The notes under the pieces: generated by a model
Database searches by the model: none
The model's input: only the letters and a program-made list of their open reading frames with translations
Told to the model about the DNA's origin: nothing
Shown here: positions 12,124 to 25,680 of the stretch, piece after piece
How the letters are laid out: the number at the start of each line of letters is the position of its first letter
Position numbering within the stretch: the stretch's first letter is position 1
Translations under genes and position numbers: made by a program
Source of the DNA: Metellina segmentata
Lineage: Eukaryota > Arthropoda > Arachnida > Araneae > Tetragnathidae
Direction: 5' to 3'
Assembly (NCBI GenBank): GCA_947359465.1
Contig: OX375877.1
Coordinates: 74,908,698 to 74,972,697 of the forward strand
Length of the DNA: 64,000 nucleotides

Positions 12124-15100
12124 TTGGAATATATTTCACCCACCCCTCTCGCACACCTAACACACACATTCAATCCATTTCTATTAGAAATTACAAATCC
12201 TGAGAACTTGGACGTGGTAGCTTTGAAATTGCAATGCTACGGTTCAGTGTCGCTCGGAATGTGTAACTTCTATTGGAATATATTTCACCCACCCCTCTCG
12301 CACACCTCACTCACACATTCAATCCATTTCTATTAGAAATTACAAATCCTGAGAACTTGGACATGGTAGCTTTGAAATTGCAATGCTACGGTCCAGTGTC
12401 GCTCGGAATGTGTGACTTCTATTGGAATATATTTCACCCACCCCTCTCGCACACCTAACACACACATTCAATCCATTTCTATTAGAAATTACAAATCCTG
12501 AGAACTTGGACGTGGTAGCTTTGAAATTGCAATGCTACGGTCCAGTGTCGCTCGGAATGTGTAACTTCTATTGGAATATATTTCACCCACCCCTCTCGCA
12601 CACCTCAGTCACACATTCCATTCATTTCTATTAGAAATTACAAATCCTGAGATCTTGGACGTGGTAGCTTTGAAATTGCAATGCTATGGTCCAGTGTCGC
12701 TCGGAATGTGTAACTTCTATTGGAATATATTTCACCCACCCCTCTCGCACCCCTAACACACACATTCCATTCATTTCTATTAAAAATTACAAATCCTGAG
12801 AACTTGGACGTGGTAGATTTGAAATTGCAATGCTACGGTCCAGTGTCGTTCGGAATGTGTAACTTCTATTGGAATATATTTCACCCATCCCTCTTGCACA
12901 CCTAACACACACATTCCATTCATTTCTATTAGAAATTACAAATCCTGAGAACTTGGACGTGGTAGCTTTGAAATTGCAATGCTATGGTCCAGTGTCGCTC
13001 GGAATGTGTAACTTCTATTGGAATATATTTCACCCACCCCTCTCGCACCCTTAACACACACAGTCCATTCATTTCTATTAGAAATTACAAATCCTGAGAA
13101 CTTGGACGTGGTAGCTTTGAAATTGCAATGCTACGGTCCAGTGTCGCTCGGAATGTGTAACTTCTATTGGAATATATTTCACCCACCCCTCTCGCACACC
13201 TAACACACACATTCCATTCATTTCTATTAGAAATTACAAATCCTGAGAACTTGGACGTGGTAGCTTTGAAATTGCAATGCTACGGTCCAGTGTCGCTCGG
13301 AATGTGTAACTTCTATTGGAATATATTTCACCCACCCCTCTCGCACACCTAACACACACATTCCATTCATTTCTATTAGAAATTACAAATCCTGAGAACT
13401 TGGACGTGGTAGCTTTGAAATTGCAATGCTCCGGTCCAGTGTCGCTCGGAATGTGTAACTTCTATTGGAATATATTTCACCCACCCCTCTCGCACACCTC
13501 ACTCACTTATTCAATCCATTTCTACCAGAAATTACAAATCCTGAGAACTTGGACGTGGTAGCTTTGAAATTGCAATGCTACGGTCCAGTGTCGCTCGGAA
13601 TGTGTAACTTCTATTGGAATATATTTCACCCACCCCGCTCGCACACCCAACACACACATTCCATTCATTTCTATTAGAAATTACAAATCCTGAGAACTTA
13701 GACGTGGTAGATTTGAAATTGCAATGCTACGGTTCAGTGTCGCTCGGAATGTGTAACTTCTATTGGAATATATTTCACCCATCCCTCTTGCACACCTAAC
13801 ACACACATTCCATTCATTTCTATTAGAAATTACAAATCCTGAGAACTTGGACGTGGTAGCTTTGAAATTGCAATGCTCCGGTCCAGTGTCGCTCGGAATG
13901 TGTAACTTCTATTGGAATATATTTCACCCACCCCTCTCGCACACCTCACTCACACATTCAATCCATTTCTATTAGAAATTACAAATCCTGAGAACTTGGA
14001 CGTGGTAGCTTTGAAATTGCAATGCTACGGTCCAGTGTCGCTCGGAATGTGTGACTTCTATTGGAATATATTTCACCCACCCCTCTCGCACACCTAACAC
14101 ACACATTCAATCCATTTCTATTAGAAATTACAAATCCTGAGAACTTGGACGTGGTAGCTTTGAAATTGCAATGCTACGGTCCAGTGTCGCTCGGAATGTG
14201 TAACTTCTATTGGAATTTATTTCACCCACCCCTCTCGCACACCTCAGTCACACATTCCATTCATTTCTATTAGAAATTACAAATCCTGAGAACTTGGACG
14301 TGGTAGATTTGAAATTGCAATGCTACGGTCCAGTGTCGTTCGGAATGTGTAACTTCTATTGGAATATATTTCACCCATCCCTCTTGCACACTTAACACAC
14401 ACATTCCATTCATATCTATTAGAAATTACAAATCCTGAGAACTTGGACGTTGTAGCTTTGAAATTGCAATGCTATGGTCCAGTGTCGCTCGGAATGTGTA
14501 ACTTCTATTGGAATATATTTCACCCACCCCTCTCGCACCCTTAACACACACATTCCATTCATTTCTATTAGAAATTACAAATCCTGAGAACTTGGACGTG
14601 GTAGCTTTGAAATTGCAATGCTACGGTCCAGTGTCGCTCGGAATGTGTAACTTCTATTGGAATATATTTCACCCACCCCTCTCGCACACCTAACACACAC
14701 ATTCCATTCATTTCTATTAGAAATTACAAATCCTGAGAACTTGGACGTGGTAGCTTTGAAATTGCAATGCTACGGTCCAGTGTCGCTCGGAATGTGTAAC
14801 TTCTATTGGAATATATTTCACCCACCCCTCTCGCACACCTAACACACACATTCCATTCATTTCTATTAGAAATTACAAATCCTGAGAACTTGGACGTGGT
14901 AGCTTTGAAATTGCAATGCTCCGGTCCAGTGTCGCTCGGAATGTGTAACTTCTATTGGAATATATTTCACCCACCCCTCTCGCTCGCCTCACTCACTTAT
15001 TCAATCCATTTCTACCAGAAATTACAAATCCTGAGAACTTGGACGTGGTAGATTTGAAATTGCAATGCTACGGTCCAGTGTCGCTCGGAATGTGTAACTT

Positions 15101-15550
15101 CTATTGGAATATATTTCACCCACCCCTCTCGCACACCTAACACACACATTCAATCCATTTCTATTAGAAATTACAAATCCTGAGAACTTGGACGTGGTAG
15201 CTTTGAAATTGCAATGCTACGGTTCAGTGTCGCTCGGAATGTGTAACTTCTATTGGAATATATTTCACCCACCCCTCTCGCACACCTAACACACACATTC
15301 CATTCATTTCTATTAGAAATTACAAATCCTGAGAACTTGGACGTGGTAGCTTTGAAATTGCAATGCTACGGTCCAGTGTCGCTCGTAATGTGTAACTTCT
15401 ATTGGAATATATTTCACCCACCCCTCTCGCACACCTAACACACACATTCCATTCATTTCTATTAGAAATTACAAATCCTGAGAACTTGGACGTGGTAGCT
15501 TTGAAATTGCAATGCTCCGGTCCAGTGTCGCTCGGAATGTGTAACTTCTA
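12124..15550 (+). repeat. 23 monomers of 10-11-mer derivatives
   Basis: The CCTCAGTCAC marker monomers in this part of the window are at 9889, 11081, 12571 and 14210, giving successive spacings of 8, 10 and 11 monomers. The block therefore continues the same ancestral ordering (TGTGAC, plain, CCTCAG, ATTAAAAATT, CATCCCTCTTGC, CGCACCC, plain, TCCGG, CTACCAG, GGTTCAG) with monomers gained or lost. The monomer at 14210 is a fusion, annotated separately. The monomer at 13018 has the private change CACAGTCC, which its copy at 21658 shares. Confidence 0.82.
14210..14358 (+). repeat. Chimeric monomer (CCTCAG-type front, GTCGTTCG-type back)
   Basis: In related blocks a CCTCAGTCAC/AGATCT monomer (12571) is followed by an ATTAAAAATT/GTAGATTTG/GTCGTTCG monomer (12720). 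Here one monomer has CCTCAGTCAC at its front and GTAGATTTG plus GTCGTTCG at its back, and keeps the normal 149-bp length. This is the expected product of in-register unequal exchange that deletes exactly one monomer; the switch lies between about 14251 and 14300. The preceding boundary also has GGAATTTATTTC. Confidence 0.85.
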
Positions 15551-17485
15551 TTGGAATATATTTCACCCACCCCGCTCGCACACCTCACTCACACATTCAA
15601 TCCATTTGTATTAGAAATTACAAATCCTGAGAACTTGGACGTGGTAGCTTTGAAATTGCAATGCTACGGTCCAGTGTCGCTCGGAATGTGTAACTTCTAT
15701 TGGAATATATTTCACCCACCCCTCTCGCACCCCTAACACACACATTCCATTCATTTCTATTAGAAATTACAAATCCTGAGAACTTGGACGTGGTAGATTT
15801 GAAATTGCAATGCTAAGGTCCAGTGTCGCTCGGAATGTGTAACTTCTATTGGAATATATTTCACCCATCCCTCTTGCACACCTAACACACACATTCCATT
15901 CATTTCTATTAGAAATTACAAATCCTGAGAACTTGGACGTGGTTGATTTGAAATTGCAATGCTACGGTCCAGTGTCGCTCGGAATGTGTAACTTCTATTG
16001 GAATATATTTCACCCACCGCTCTCGCACACCTCACTCACACATTCAATCCATTTCTATTAGAAATTACAAATCCTGAGAACTTGGACGTGGTAGCTTTGA
16101 AATTGCAATGCTACGGTCCAGTGTCGCTCGGAATGTGTAACTTCTATTGGAATATATTTCACCCACCCCTCTCGCACCCCTAACACACACATTCCATTCA
16201 TTTCTATTAGAAATTACAAATCCTGAGAACTTGGACGTGGTAGATTTGAAATTGCAATGCTAAGGTCCAGTGTCGCTCGGAATGTGTAACTTCTATTGGA
16301 ATATATTTCACCCACCCCTCTCGCACACCTCACTCACACATTCAATCCATTTCTATTAGAAATTACAAATCCTGAGAACTTGGACGTGGTAGCTTTGAAA
16401 TTGCAATGCTACGGTCCAGTGTCGCTCGGAATGTGTAACTTCTATTGGAATATATTTCACCCACCCCGCTCGCACACCCAACACACATTCCATTCATTTC
16501 TATTAGAAATTACAAATCCTGAGAACTTGGACGTGGTTGATTTGAAATTGCAATGCTACGGTCCAGTGTCGCTCGGAATGTGTAACTTCTATTGGAATAT
16601 ATTTCACCCACCCCTCTCGCACACCTCACTCACACATTCAATCCATTTCTATTAGAAATTACAAATCCTGAGAACTTGGACGTGGTAGCTTTGAAATTGC
16701 AATGCTACGGTCCAGTGTCGCTCGGAATGTGTAACTTCTATTGGAATATATTTCACCCACCCCTCTCGCACACCTAACACACACATTCCATTCATTTCTA
16801 TTAGAAATTACAAATCCTGAGAACTTGGACGTGGTAGCTTTGAAATTGCAATGCTACGGTCCAGTGTCGCTCGGAATGTGTAACTTCTATTGGAATATAT
16901 TTCACCCACCCCTCTCGCACACCTAACACACACATTCCATCCATTTCTATTAGAAATTACAAATCCTGAGAACTTGGACGTGGTAGCTTTGAAATTGCAA
17001 TGCTACGCTCCAGTGTCGCTCGGAATGTGTAACTTCTATTGGAATATATTTCACCCATCCCTCTCGCACACCTAACACACACATTCCATTCATTTCTATA
17101 AGAAATTACAAATCCTGAGAACTTGGACGTGGTAGCTTTGAAATTGCAATGCTACGGTCCAGTGTCGCTCGGAATGTGTAACTTCTATTGGAATATATTT
17201 CACCCACCCCGCTCGCACACCCAACACACACATTCCATTCATTTCTATTAGAAATTACAAATCCTGAGAACTTGGACGTGGTTGATTTGAAATTGCAATG
17301 CTACGGTCCAGTGTCGCTCGGAATGTGTAACTTCTATTGGAATATATTTCGCCCACCCCTCTCGCACACCTAACACACACATTCCATTCATTTCTATTAG
17401 AAATTACAAATCCTGAGAACTTGGACGTGGTAGCTTTGAAATTGCAATGCTACGGTCCAGTGTCGCTCGGAATGTGTAACTTCTA
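15551..17485 (+). repeat. 13-monomer copy of 1249-3481, two monomers shorter
   Basis: It begins inside the monomer at 15551, where CCCCGCTCGC, CTCACTCAC and CATTTGTATTAG match 1249. It includes the second 147-bp monomer (16445-16591). It lacks equivalents of the monomers at 1994 and 2143. It ends after the TTTCGCCC monomer (17337), which joins directly to a CACTTCTC monomer at 17486; in the left copy 36 monomers (about 5.36 kb) separate these two. The join lies between about 17450 and 17506. Confidence 0.87.
16445..16591 (+). repeat. 147-bp monomer, duplicate of 2441-2587
   Basis: Same 2-bp CA contraction and the same flanking monomers as 2441-2587, so it was inherited by segmental duplication rather than arising a second time. 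Confidence 0.93.
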
Positions 17486-20400
17486 TTGGAATATATTTCA
17501 CCCACTTCTCTCGCACCCCTAACACACACATTCCATTCATTTCTATTAGAAATTACAAATCCTGAGAACTTGGACGTGGTAGATTTGAAATTGCAGTGCT
17601 ACGGTCCAGTGTCGCTCGGAATGTGTAACTTCTATTGGAATATATTTCACCCATCCCTCTTGCACACCTAACACACACATTCCATTCATTTCTATTAGAA
17701 ATTACAAATCCTGAGAACTTGGACGTGGTAGCTTTGAAATTGCAATGCTCCGGTCCAGTGTCGCTCGGAATGTGTAACTTCTATTGGAATATAATTCACC
17801 CACCCCTCTCGCACACCTCACTCACTTATTCAATCCATTTCTACCAGAAATTACAAATCCTGAGAACTTGGACGTGGTAGCTTTGAAATTGCAATGCTAC
17901 GGTCCAGTGTCGCTCGGAATGTGTAACTTCTATTGGAATATATTTCACCCACCCCGCTCGCACACCCAACACACACATTCCATTCATTTCTATTAGAAAT
18001 TACAAATCCTGAGAACTTGGACGTGGTAGATTTGAAATTGCAATGCTACGGTTCAGTGTCGCTCGGAATGTGTAACTTCTATTGGAATATATTTCACCCA
18101 TCCCTCTTGCACACCTAACACACACATTCCATTCATTTCTATTAGAAATTACAAATCCTGAGAACTTGGACGTGGTAGCTTTGAAATTGCAATGCTCCGG
18201 TCCAGTGTCGCTCGGAATGTGTAACTTCTATTGGAATATATTTCACCCACCCCTCTCGCACACCTCACTCACACATTTAATCCATTTCTATTAGAAATTA
18301 CAAATCCTGAGAACTTGGACGTGGTAGCTTTGAAATTGCAATGCTACGGTCCAGTGTCGCTCGGAATGTGTGACTTCTATTGGAATATATTTCACCCACC
18401 CCTCTCGCACACCTAACACACACATTCAATCCATTTCTATTAGAAATTACAAATCCTGAGAACTTGGACGTGGTAGCTTTGAAATTGCAATGCTACGGTC
18501 CAGTGTCGCTCGGAATGTGTAACTTCTATTGGAATATATTTCACCCACCCCTCTCGCACACCTCAGTCACACATTCCATTCATTTCTATTAGAAATTACA
18601 AATCCTGAGATCTTGGACGTGGTAGCTTTGAAATTGCAATGCTATGGTCCAGTGTCGCTCGGAATGTGTAACTTCTATTGGAATATATTTCACCCACCCC
18701 TCTCGCACCCCTAACACACACATTCCATTCATTTCTATTAAAAATTACAAATCCTGGGAACTTGGACGTGGTAGATTTGAAATTGCAATGCTACGGTCCA
18801 GTGTCGTTCGGAATGTGTAACTTCTATTGGAATATATTTCACCCATCCCTCTTGCACACCTAACACACACATTCCATTCATTTCTATTAGAAATTACAAA
18901 TCCTGAGAACTTGGACGTGGTAGCTTTGAAATTGCAATGCTATGGTCCAGTGTCGCTCGGAATGTGTAACTTCTATTGGAATATATTTCACCCACCCCTC
19001 TCGCACCCTTAACACACACATTCCATTCATTTCTATTAGAAATTACAAATCCTGAGAACTTGGACGTGGTAGCTTTGAAATTGCAATGCTACGGTCCAGT
19101 GTCGCTCGGAATGTGTAACTTCTATTGGAATATATTTCACCCACCCCTCTCGCACACCTAACACACACATTCCATTCATTTCTATTAGAAATTACAAATC
19201 CTGAGAACTTGGACGTGGTAGCTTTGAAATTGCAATGCTACGGTCCAGTGTCGCTCGGAATGTGTAACTTCTATTGGAATATATTTCACCCACCCCTCTC
19301 GCACACCTAACACACACATTCCATTCATTTCTATTAGAAATTACAAATCCTGAGAACTTGGACGTGGTAGCTTTGAAATTGCAATGCTCCGGTCCAGTGT
19401 CGCTCGGAATGTGTAACTTCTATTGGAATATATTTCACCCACCCCTCTCGCACACCTCACTCACACATTCAATCCATTTCTATTAGAAATTACAAATCCT
19501 GAGAACTTGGACGTGGTAGCTTTGAAATTGCAATGCTACGGTCCAGTGTCGCTCGGAATGTGTGACTTCTATTGGAATATATTTCACCCACCCCTCTCGC
19601 ACACCTAACACACACATTCAATCCATTTCTATTAGAAATTACAAATCCTGAGAACTTGGACGTGGTAGCTTTGAAATTGCAATGCTACGGTCCAGTGTCG
19701 CTCGGAATGTGTAACTTCTATTGGAATATATTTCACCCACCCCTCTCGCACACCTCAGTCACACATTCCATTCATTTCTATTAGAAATTACAAATCCTGA
19801 GATCTTGGACGTGGTAGCTTTGAAATTGCAATGCTATGGTCCAGTGTCGCTCGGAATGTGTAACTTCTATTGGAATATATTTCACCCACCCCTCTCGCAC
19901 CCCTAACACACACATTCCATTCATTTCTATTAAAAATTACAAATCCTGAGAACTTGGACGTGGTAGATTTGAAATTGCAATGCTACGGTCCAGTGTCGTT
20001 CGTAATGTGTAACTTCTATTGGAATATATTTCACCCATCCCTCTTGCACACCTAACACACACATTCCATTCATTTCTATTAGAAATTACAAATCCTGAGA
20101 ACTTGGACGTTGTAGCTTTGAAATTGCAATGCTATGGTCCAGTGTCGCTCGGAATGTGTAACTTCTATTGGAATATATTTCACCCACCCCTCTCGCACCC
20201 TTAACACACACATTCCATTCATTTCTATTAGAAATTACAAATCCTGAGAACTTGGACGTGGTAGCTTTGAAATTGCAATGCTACGGTCCAGTGTCGCTCG
20301 GAATGTGTAACTTCTATTGGAATATATTTCACCCACCCCTCTCGCACACCTAACACACACATTCCATTCATTTCTATTAGAAATTACAAATCCTGAGAAC

Positions 20401-23400
20401 TTGGACGTGGTAGCTTTGAAATTGCAATGCTACGGTCCAGTGTCGCTCGGAATGTGTAACTTCTATTGGAATATATTTCACCCACCCCTCTCGCACACCT
20501 AACACACACATTCCATTCATTTCTATTAGAAATTACAAATCCTGAGAACTTGGACGTGGTAGCTTTGAAATTGCAATGCTCCGGTCCAGTGTCGCTCGGA
20601 ATGTGTAACTTCTATTGGAATATATTTCACCCACCCCTCTCGCTCGCCTCACTCACTTATTCAATCCATTTCTACCAGAAATTACAAATCCTGAGAACTT
20701 GGACGTGGTAGATTTGAAATTGCAATGCTACGGTCCAGTGTCGCTCGGAATGTGTTACTTCTATTGGAATATATTTCACCCACCCCTCTCGCACACCTAA
20801 CACACACATTCAATCCATTTCTATTAGAAATTACAAATCCTGAGAACTTGGACGTGGTAGCTTTGAAATTGCAATGCTACGGTTCAGTGTCGCTCGGAAT
20901 GTGTAACTTCTATTGGAATATATTTCACCCACCCCTCTCGCACACCTCACTCACACATTCAATCCATTTCTATTAGAAATTACAAATCCTGAGAACTTGG
21001 ACGTGGTAGCTTTGAAATTGCAATGCTACGGTCCAGTGTCGCTCGGAATGTGTGACTTCTATTGGAATATATTTCACCCACCCCTCTCGCACACCTAACA
21101 CACACATTCAATCCATTTCTATTAGAAATTACAAATCCTGAGAACTTGGACGTGGTAGCTTTGAAATTGCAATGCTACGGTCCAGTGTCGCTCGGAATGT
21201 GTAACTTCTATTGGAATATATTTCACCCACCCCTCTCGCACACCTCAGTCACACATTCCATTCATTTCTATTAGAAATTACAAATCCTGAGATCTTGGAC
21301 GTGGTAGCTTTGAAATTGCAATGCTATGGTCCAGTGTCGCTCGGAATGTGTAACTTCTATTGGAATATATTTCACCCACCCCTCTCGCACCCCTAACACA
21401 CACATTCCATTCATTTCTATTAAAAATTACAAATCCTGAGAACTTGGACGTGGTAGATTTGAAATTGCAATGCTACGGTCCAGTGTCGTTCGGAATGTGT
21501 AACTTCTATTGGAATATATTTCACCCATCCCTCTTGCACACCTAACACACACATTCCATTCATTTCTATTAGAAATTACAAATCCTGAGAACTTGGACGT
21601 GGTAGCTTTGAAATTGCAATGCTATGGTCCAGTGTCGCTCGGAATGTGTAACTTCTATTGGAATATATTTCACCCACCCCTCTCGCACCCTCAACACACA
21701 CAGTCCATTCATTTCTATTAGAAATTACAAATCCTGAGAACTTGGACGTGGTAGCTTTGAAATTGCAATGCTACGGTCCAGTGTCGCTCGGAATGTGTAA
21801 CTTCTATTGGAATATATTTCACCCACCCCTCTCGCACACCTAACACACACATTCCATTCATTTCTATTAGAAATTACAAATCCTGAGAACTTGGACGTGG
21901 TAGCTTTGAAATTGCAATGCTACGGTCCAGTGTCGCTCGGAATGTGTAACTTCTATTGGAATATATTTCACCCACCCCTCTCGCACACCTAACACACACA
22001 TTCCATTCATTTCTATTAGAAATTACAAATCCTGAGAACTTGGACGTGGTAGCTTTGAAATTGCAATGCTCCGGTCCAGTGTCGCTCGGAATGTGTAACT
22101 TCTATTGGAATATATTTCACCCACCCCTCTCGCACACCTCACTCACTTATTCAATCCATTTCTACCAGAAATTACAAATCCTGAGAACTTGGACGTGGTA
22201 GCTTTGAAATTGCAATGCTACGGTCCAGTGTCGCTCGGAATGTGCAACTTCTATTGGAATATATTTCACCCACCCCGCTCGCACACCCAACACACACATT
22301 CCATTCATTTCTATTAGAAATTACAAATCCTGAGAACTTAGACGTGGTAGATTTGAAATTGCAATGCTACGGTTCAGTGTCGCTCGGAATGTGTAACTTC
22401 TATTGGAATATATTTCACCCATCCCTCTTGCACACCTAACACACACATTCCATTCATTTCTATTAGAAATTACAAATCCTGAGAACTTGGACGTGGTAGC
22501 TTTGAAATTGCAATGCTCCGGTCCAGTGTCGCTCGGAATGTGTAACTTCTATTGGAATATATTTCACCCACCCCTCTCGCACACCTCACTCACACATTCA
22601 ATCCATTTCTATTAGAAATTACAAATCCTGAGAACTTGGACGTGGTAGCTTTGAAATTGCAATGCTACGGTCCAGTGTCGCTCGGAATGTGTGACTTCTA
22701 TTGGAATATATTTCACCCACCCCTCTCGCACACCTAACACACACATTCAATCCATTTCTATTAGAAATTACAAATCCTGAGAACTTGGACGTGGTAGCTT
22801 TGAAATTGCAATGCTACGGTCCAGTGTCGCTCGGAATGTGTAACTTCTATTGGAATTTATTTCACCCACCCCTCTCGCACACCTCAGTCACACATTCCAT
22901 TCATTTCTATTAGAAATTACAAATCCTGAGAACTTGGACGTGGTAGATTTGAAATTGCAATGCTACGGTCCAGTGTCGTTCGGAATGTGTAACTTCTATT
23001 GGAATATATTTCACCCATCCCTCTTGCACACTTAACACACACATTCCATTCATATCTATTAGAAATTACAAATCCTGAGAACTTGGACGTTGTAGCTTTG
23101 AAATTGCAATGCTATGGTCCAGTGTCGCTCGGAATGTGTAACTTCTATTGGAATATATTTCACCCACCCCTCTCGCACCCTTAACACACACATTCCATTC
23201 ATTTCTATTAGAAATTACAAATCCTGAGAACTTGGACGTGGTAGCTTTGAAATTGCAATGCTACGGTCCAGTGTCGCTCGGAATGTGTAACTTCTATTGG
23301 AATATATTTCACCCACCCCTCTCGCACACCTAACACACACATTCCATTCATTTCTATTAGAAATTACAAATCCTGAGAACTTGGACGTGGTAGCTTTGAA

Positions 23401-24190
23401 ATTGCAATGCTACGGTCCAGTGTCGCTCGGAATGTGTAACTTCTATTGGAATATATTTCACCCACCCCTCTCGCACACCTAACACACACATTCCATTCAT
23501 TTCTATTAGAAATTACAAATCCTGAGAACTTGGACGTGGTAGCTTTGAAATTGCAATGCTCCGGTCCAGTGTCGCTCGGAATGTGTAACTTCTATTGGAA
23601 TATATTTCACCCACCCCTCTCGCTCGCCTCACTCACTTATTCAATCCATTTCTACCAGAAATTACAAATCCTGAGAACTTGGACGTGGTAGATTTGAAAT
23701 TGCAATGCTACGGTCCAGTGTCGCTCGGAATGTGTAACTTCTATTGGAATATATTTCACCCACCCCTCTCGCACACCTAACACACACATTCAATCCATTT
23801 CTATTAGAAATTACAAATCCTGAGAACTTGGACGTGGTAGCTTTGAAATTGCAATGCTACGGTTCAGTGTCGCTCGGAATGTGTAACTTCTATTGGAATA
23901 TATTTCACCCACCCCTCTCGCACACCTAACACACACATTCCATTCATTTCTATTAGAAATTACAAATCCTGAGAACTTGGACGTGGTAGCTTTGAAATTG
24001 CAATGCTACGGTCCAGTGTCGCTCGTAATGTGTAACTTCTATTGGAATATATTTCACCCACCCCTCTCGCACACCTAACACACACATTCCATTCATTTCT
24101 ATTAGAAATTACAAATCCTGAGAACTTGGACGTGGTAGCTTTGAAATTGCAATGCTCCGGTCCAGTGTCGCTCGGAATGTGTAACTTCTA
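17486..24190 (+). repeat. 45-monomer segmental duplicate of 8846-15550
   Basis: Every barcode monomer from 8846 to about 15550 recurs in the same order 8640 bp to the right. Shared rare variants include CATTTAATCC (9636 and 18276), ATTTCTATTAAAAATT, GTTCGTAATG, AATGTGTTACTT, CACAGTCC, GAACTTAGACG, GGAATTTATTTC, CATATCTATTAG and TCGTAATG. I noticed only five base differences: CTAATGG against CTATTGG at 10634/19274, GACGCGG against GACGTGG, GACATGG against GACGTGG, CCTTAAC against CCTCAAC at 13018/21658, and TGTAAC against TGCAAC near 13605/22245. The match ends inside the monomer at 24191. This implies a recent duplication of about 6.7 kb. Confidence 0.92.
22850..22998 (+). repeat. Duplicate copy of the chimeric monomer at 14210
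   Basis: It has the same front/back combination and the same GGAATTTATTTC change, at offset 8640. The fusion therefore predates the large segmental duplication. Confidence 0.87.
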
Positions 24191-25680
24191 TTGGAATATA
24201 TTTCACCCACCCCTCTCGCACACCTCACTCACTTATTCAATCCATTTCTACCAGAAATTACAAATCCTGAGAACTTGGACGTGGTAGCTTTGAAATTGCA
24301 ATGCTACGGTCCAGTGTCGCTCGGAATGTGTAACTTCTATTGGAATATATTTCACCCACCCCGCTCGCACACCCAACACACACATTCCATTCATTTCTAT
24401 TAGAAATTACAAATCCTGAGAACTTGGACGTGGTAGATTTGAAATTGCAATGCTACGGTTCAGTGTCGCTCGGAATGTGTAACTTCTATTGGAATATATT
24501 GCACCCATCCCTCTTGCACACCTAACACACACATTCCATTCATTTCTATTAGAAATTACAAATCCTGAGAACTTGGACGTGGTAGCTTTGAAATTGCAAT
24601 GCTCCGGTCCAGTGTCGCTCGGAATGTGTAACTTCTATTGGAATATATTTCACCCACCCCTCTCGCACACCTCACTCACACATTCAATCCATTTCTATTA
24701 GAAATTACAAATCCTGAGAACTTGGACGTGGTAGCTTTGAAATTGCAATGCTACGGTCCAGTGTCGCTCGGAATGTGTAACTTCTATTGAAATATATTTC
24801 ACCCACCCCTCTCGCACACCTAACACACACATTCCATTCATTTCTATTAGAAATTACAAATCCTGAGATCTTGGACGTGGTAGCTTTGAAATTGCAATGC
24901 TACGGTCCAGTGTCGCTCGGAATGTGTAACTTCTATTGGAATATATTTCACCCACCCCTCTCGCACACCTAACACACACATTCCATTCATTTCTATTAGA
25001 AATTACAAATCCTGAGAACTTGGACGTGGTAGCTTTGAAATTGCAATGCTACGGTCCAGTGTCGCTCGGAATGTGTAACTTCTATTGGAATATATTTCAC
25101 CCACCCCTCTCGCACACCTAACACACACATTCCATTCTATTCTATTAGAAATTACAAATCCTGAGAACTTGGACGTGGTAGCTTTGAAATTGCAATGCTC
25201 CGGTCCAGTGTCGCTCGGAATGTGTAACTTCTATTGGAATATATTTCACCCACCCCTCTCGCACACCTCACTCACTTATTCAATCCATTTCTACCAGAAA
25301 TTACAAATCCTGAGAACTTGGACGTGGTAGCTTTGAAATTGCAATGCTATGGTCCAGTGTCGCTCGGAATGTGTAACTTCTATTGGAATATATTTCACCC
25401 ACCCCTCTCGCACCCCTAACACACACATTCCATTCATTTCTATTAAAAATTACAAATCCTGAGAACTTGGACGTGGTAGATTTGAAATTGCAATGCTACG
25501 GTCCAGTGTCGTTCGGAATGTGTAACTTCTATTGGAATATATTTCACCCATCCCTCTTGCACACCTAACACACACATTCCATTCATTTCTATTAGAAATT
25601 ACAAATCCTGAGAACTTGGACGTGGTAGCTTTGAAATTGCAATGCTATGGTCCAGTGTCGCTCGGAATGTGTAACTTCTA
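23446..25680 (+). repeat. 15-mer HOR (2235 bp), copy 1
   Basis: The 15 monomers starting at 23446 are repeated in order at 25681-27915. Markers in order are CTCGCTCGCC, GGTTCAG, TCGTAATG, TCCGG, CTACCAG, CCCAACAC with GGTTCAG, ATATTGCACCC, plain, TTGAAATAT with AGATCT, plain, CATTCTATTC, CTACCAG with TATGG, ATTAAAAATT, and CATCCCTCTTGC. Its first five monomers are also the end of the large duplicated segment, so this is where the left-hand material is joined to right-hand variants. Confidence 0.9.
24788..24801. other. 14-bp perfect palindrome created by the TTGAAATAT monomer variant
   Basis: A G-to-A change at monomer position 4 turns the imperfect palindrome around AATATATT into the perfect palindrome TGAAATATATTTCA. 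This is the first of 18 such monomers, starting at 24787, 27022, 29555, 30151, 31641, 32237, 33727, 35962, 37452, 41029, 42519, 45500, 46990, 48183, 49375, 53101, 56977 and 60107. None occurs before 24787. Most sit at a fixed place in their higher-order repeat and are followed by a monomer carrying AGATCT or a relative. The variant could simply be a hitchhiking marker. Confidence 0.8.
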
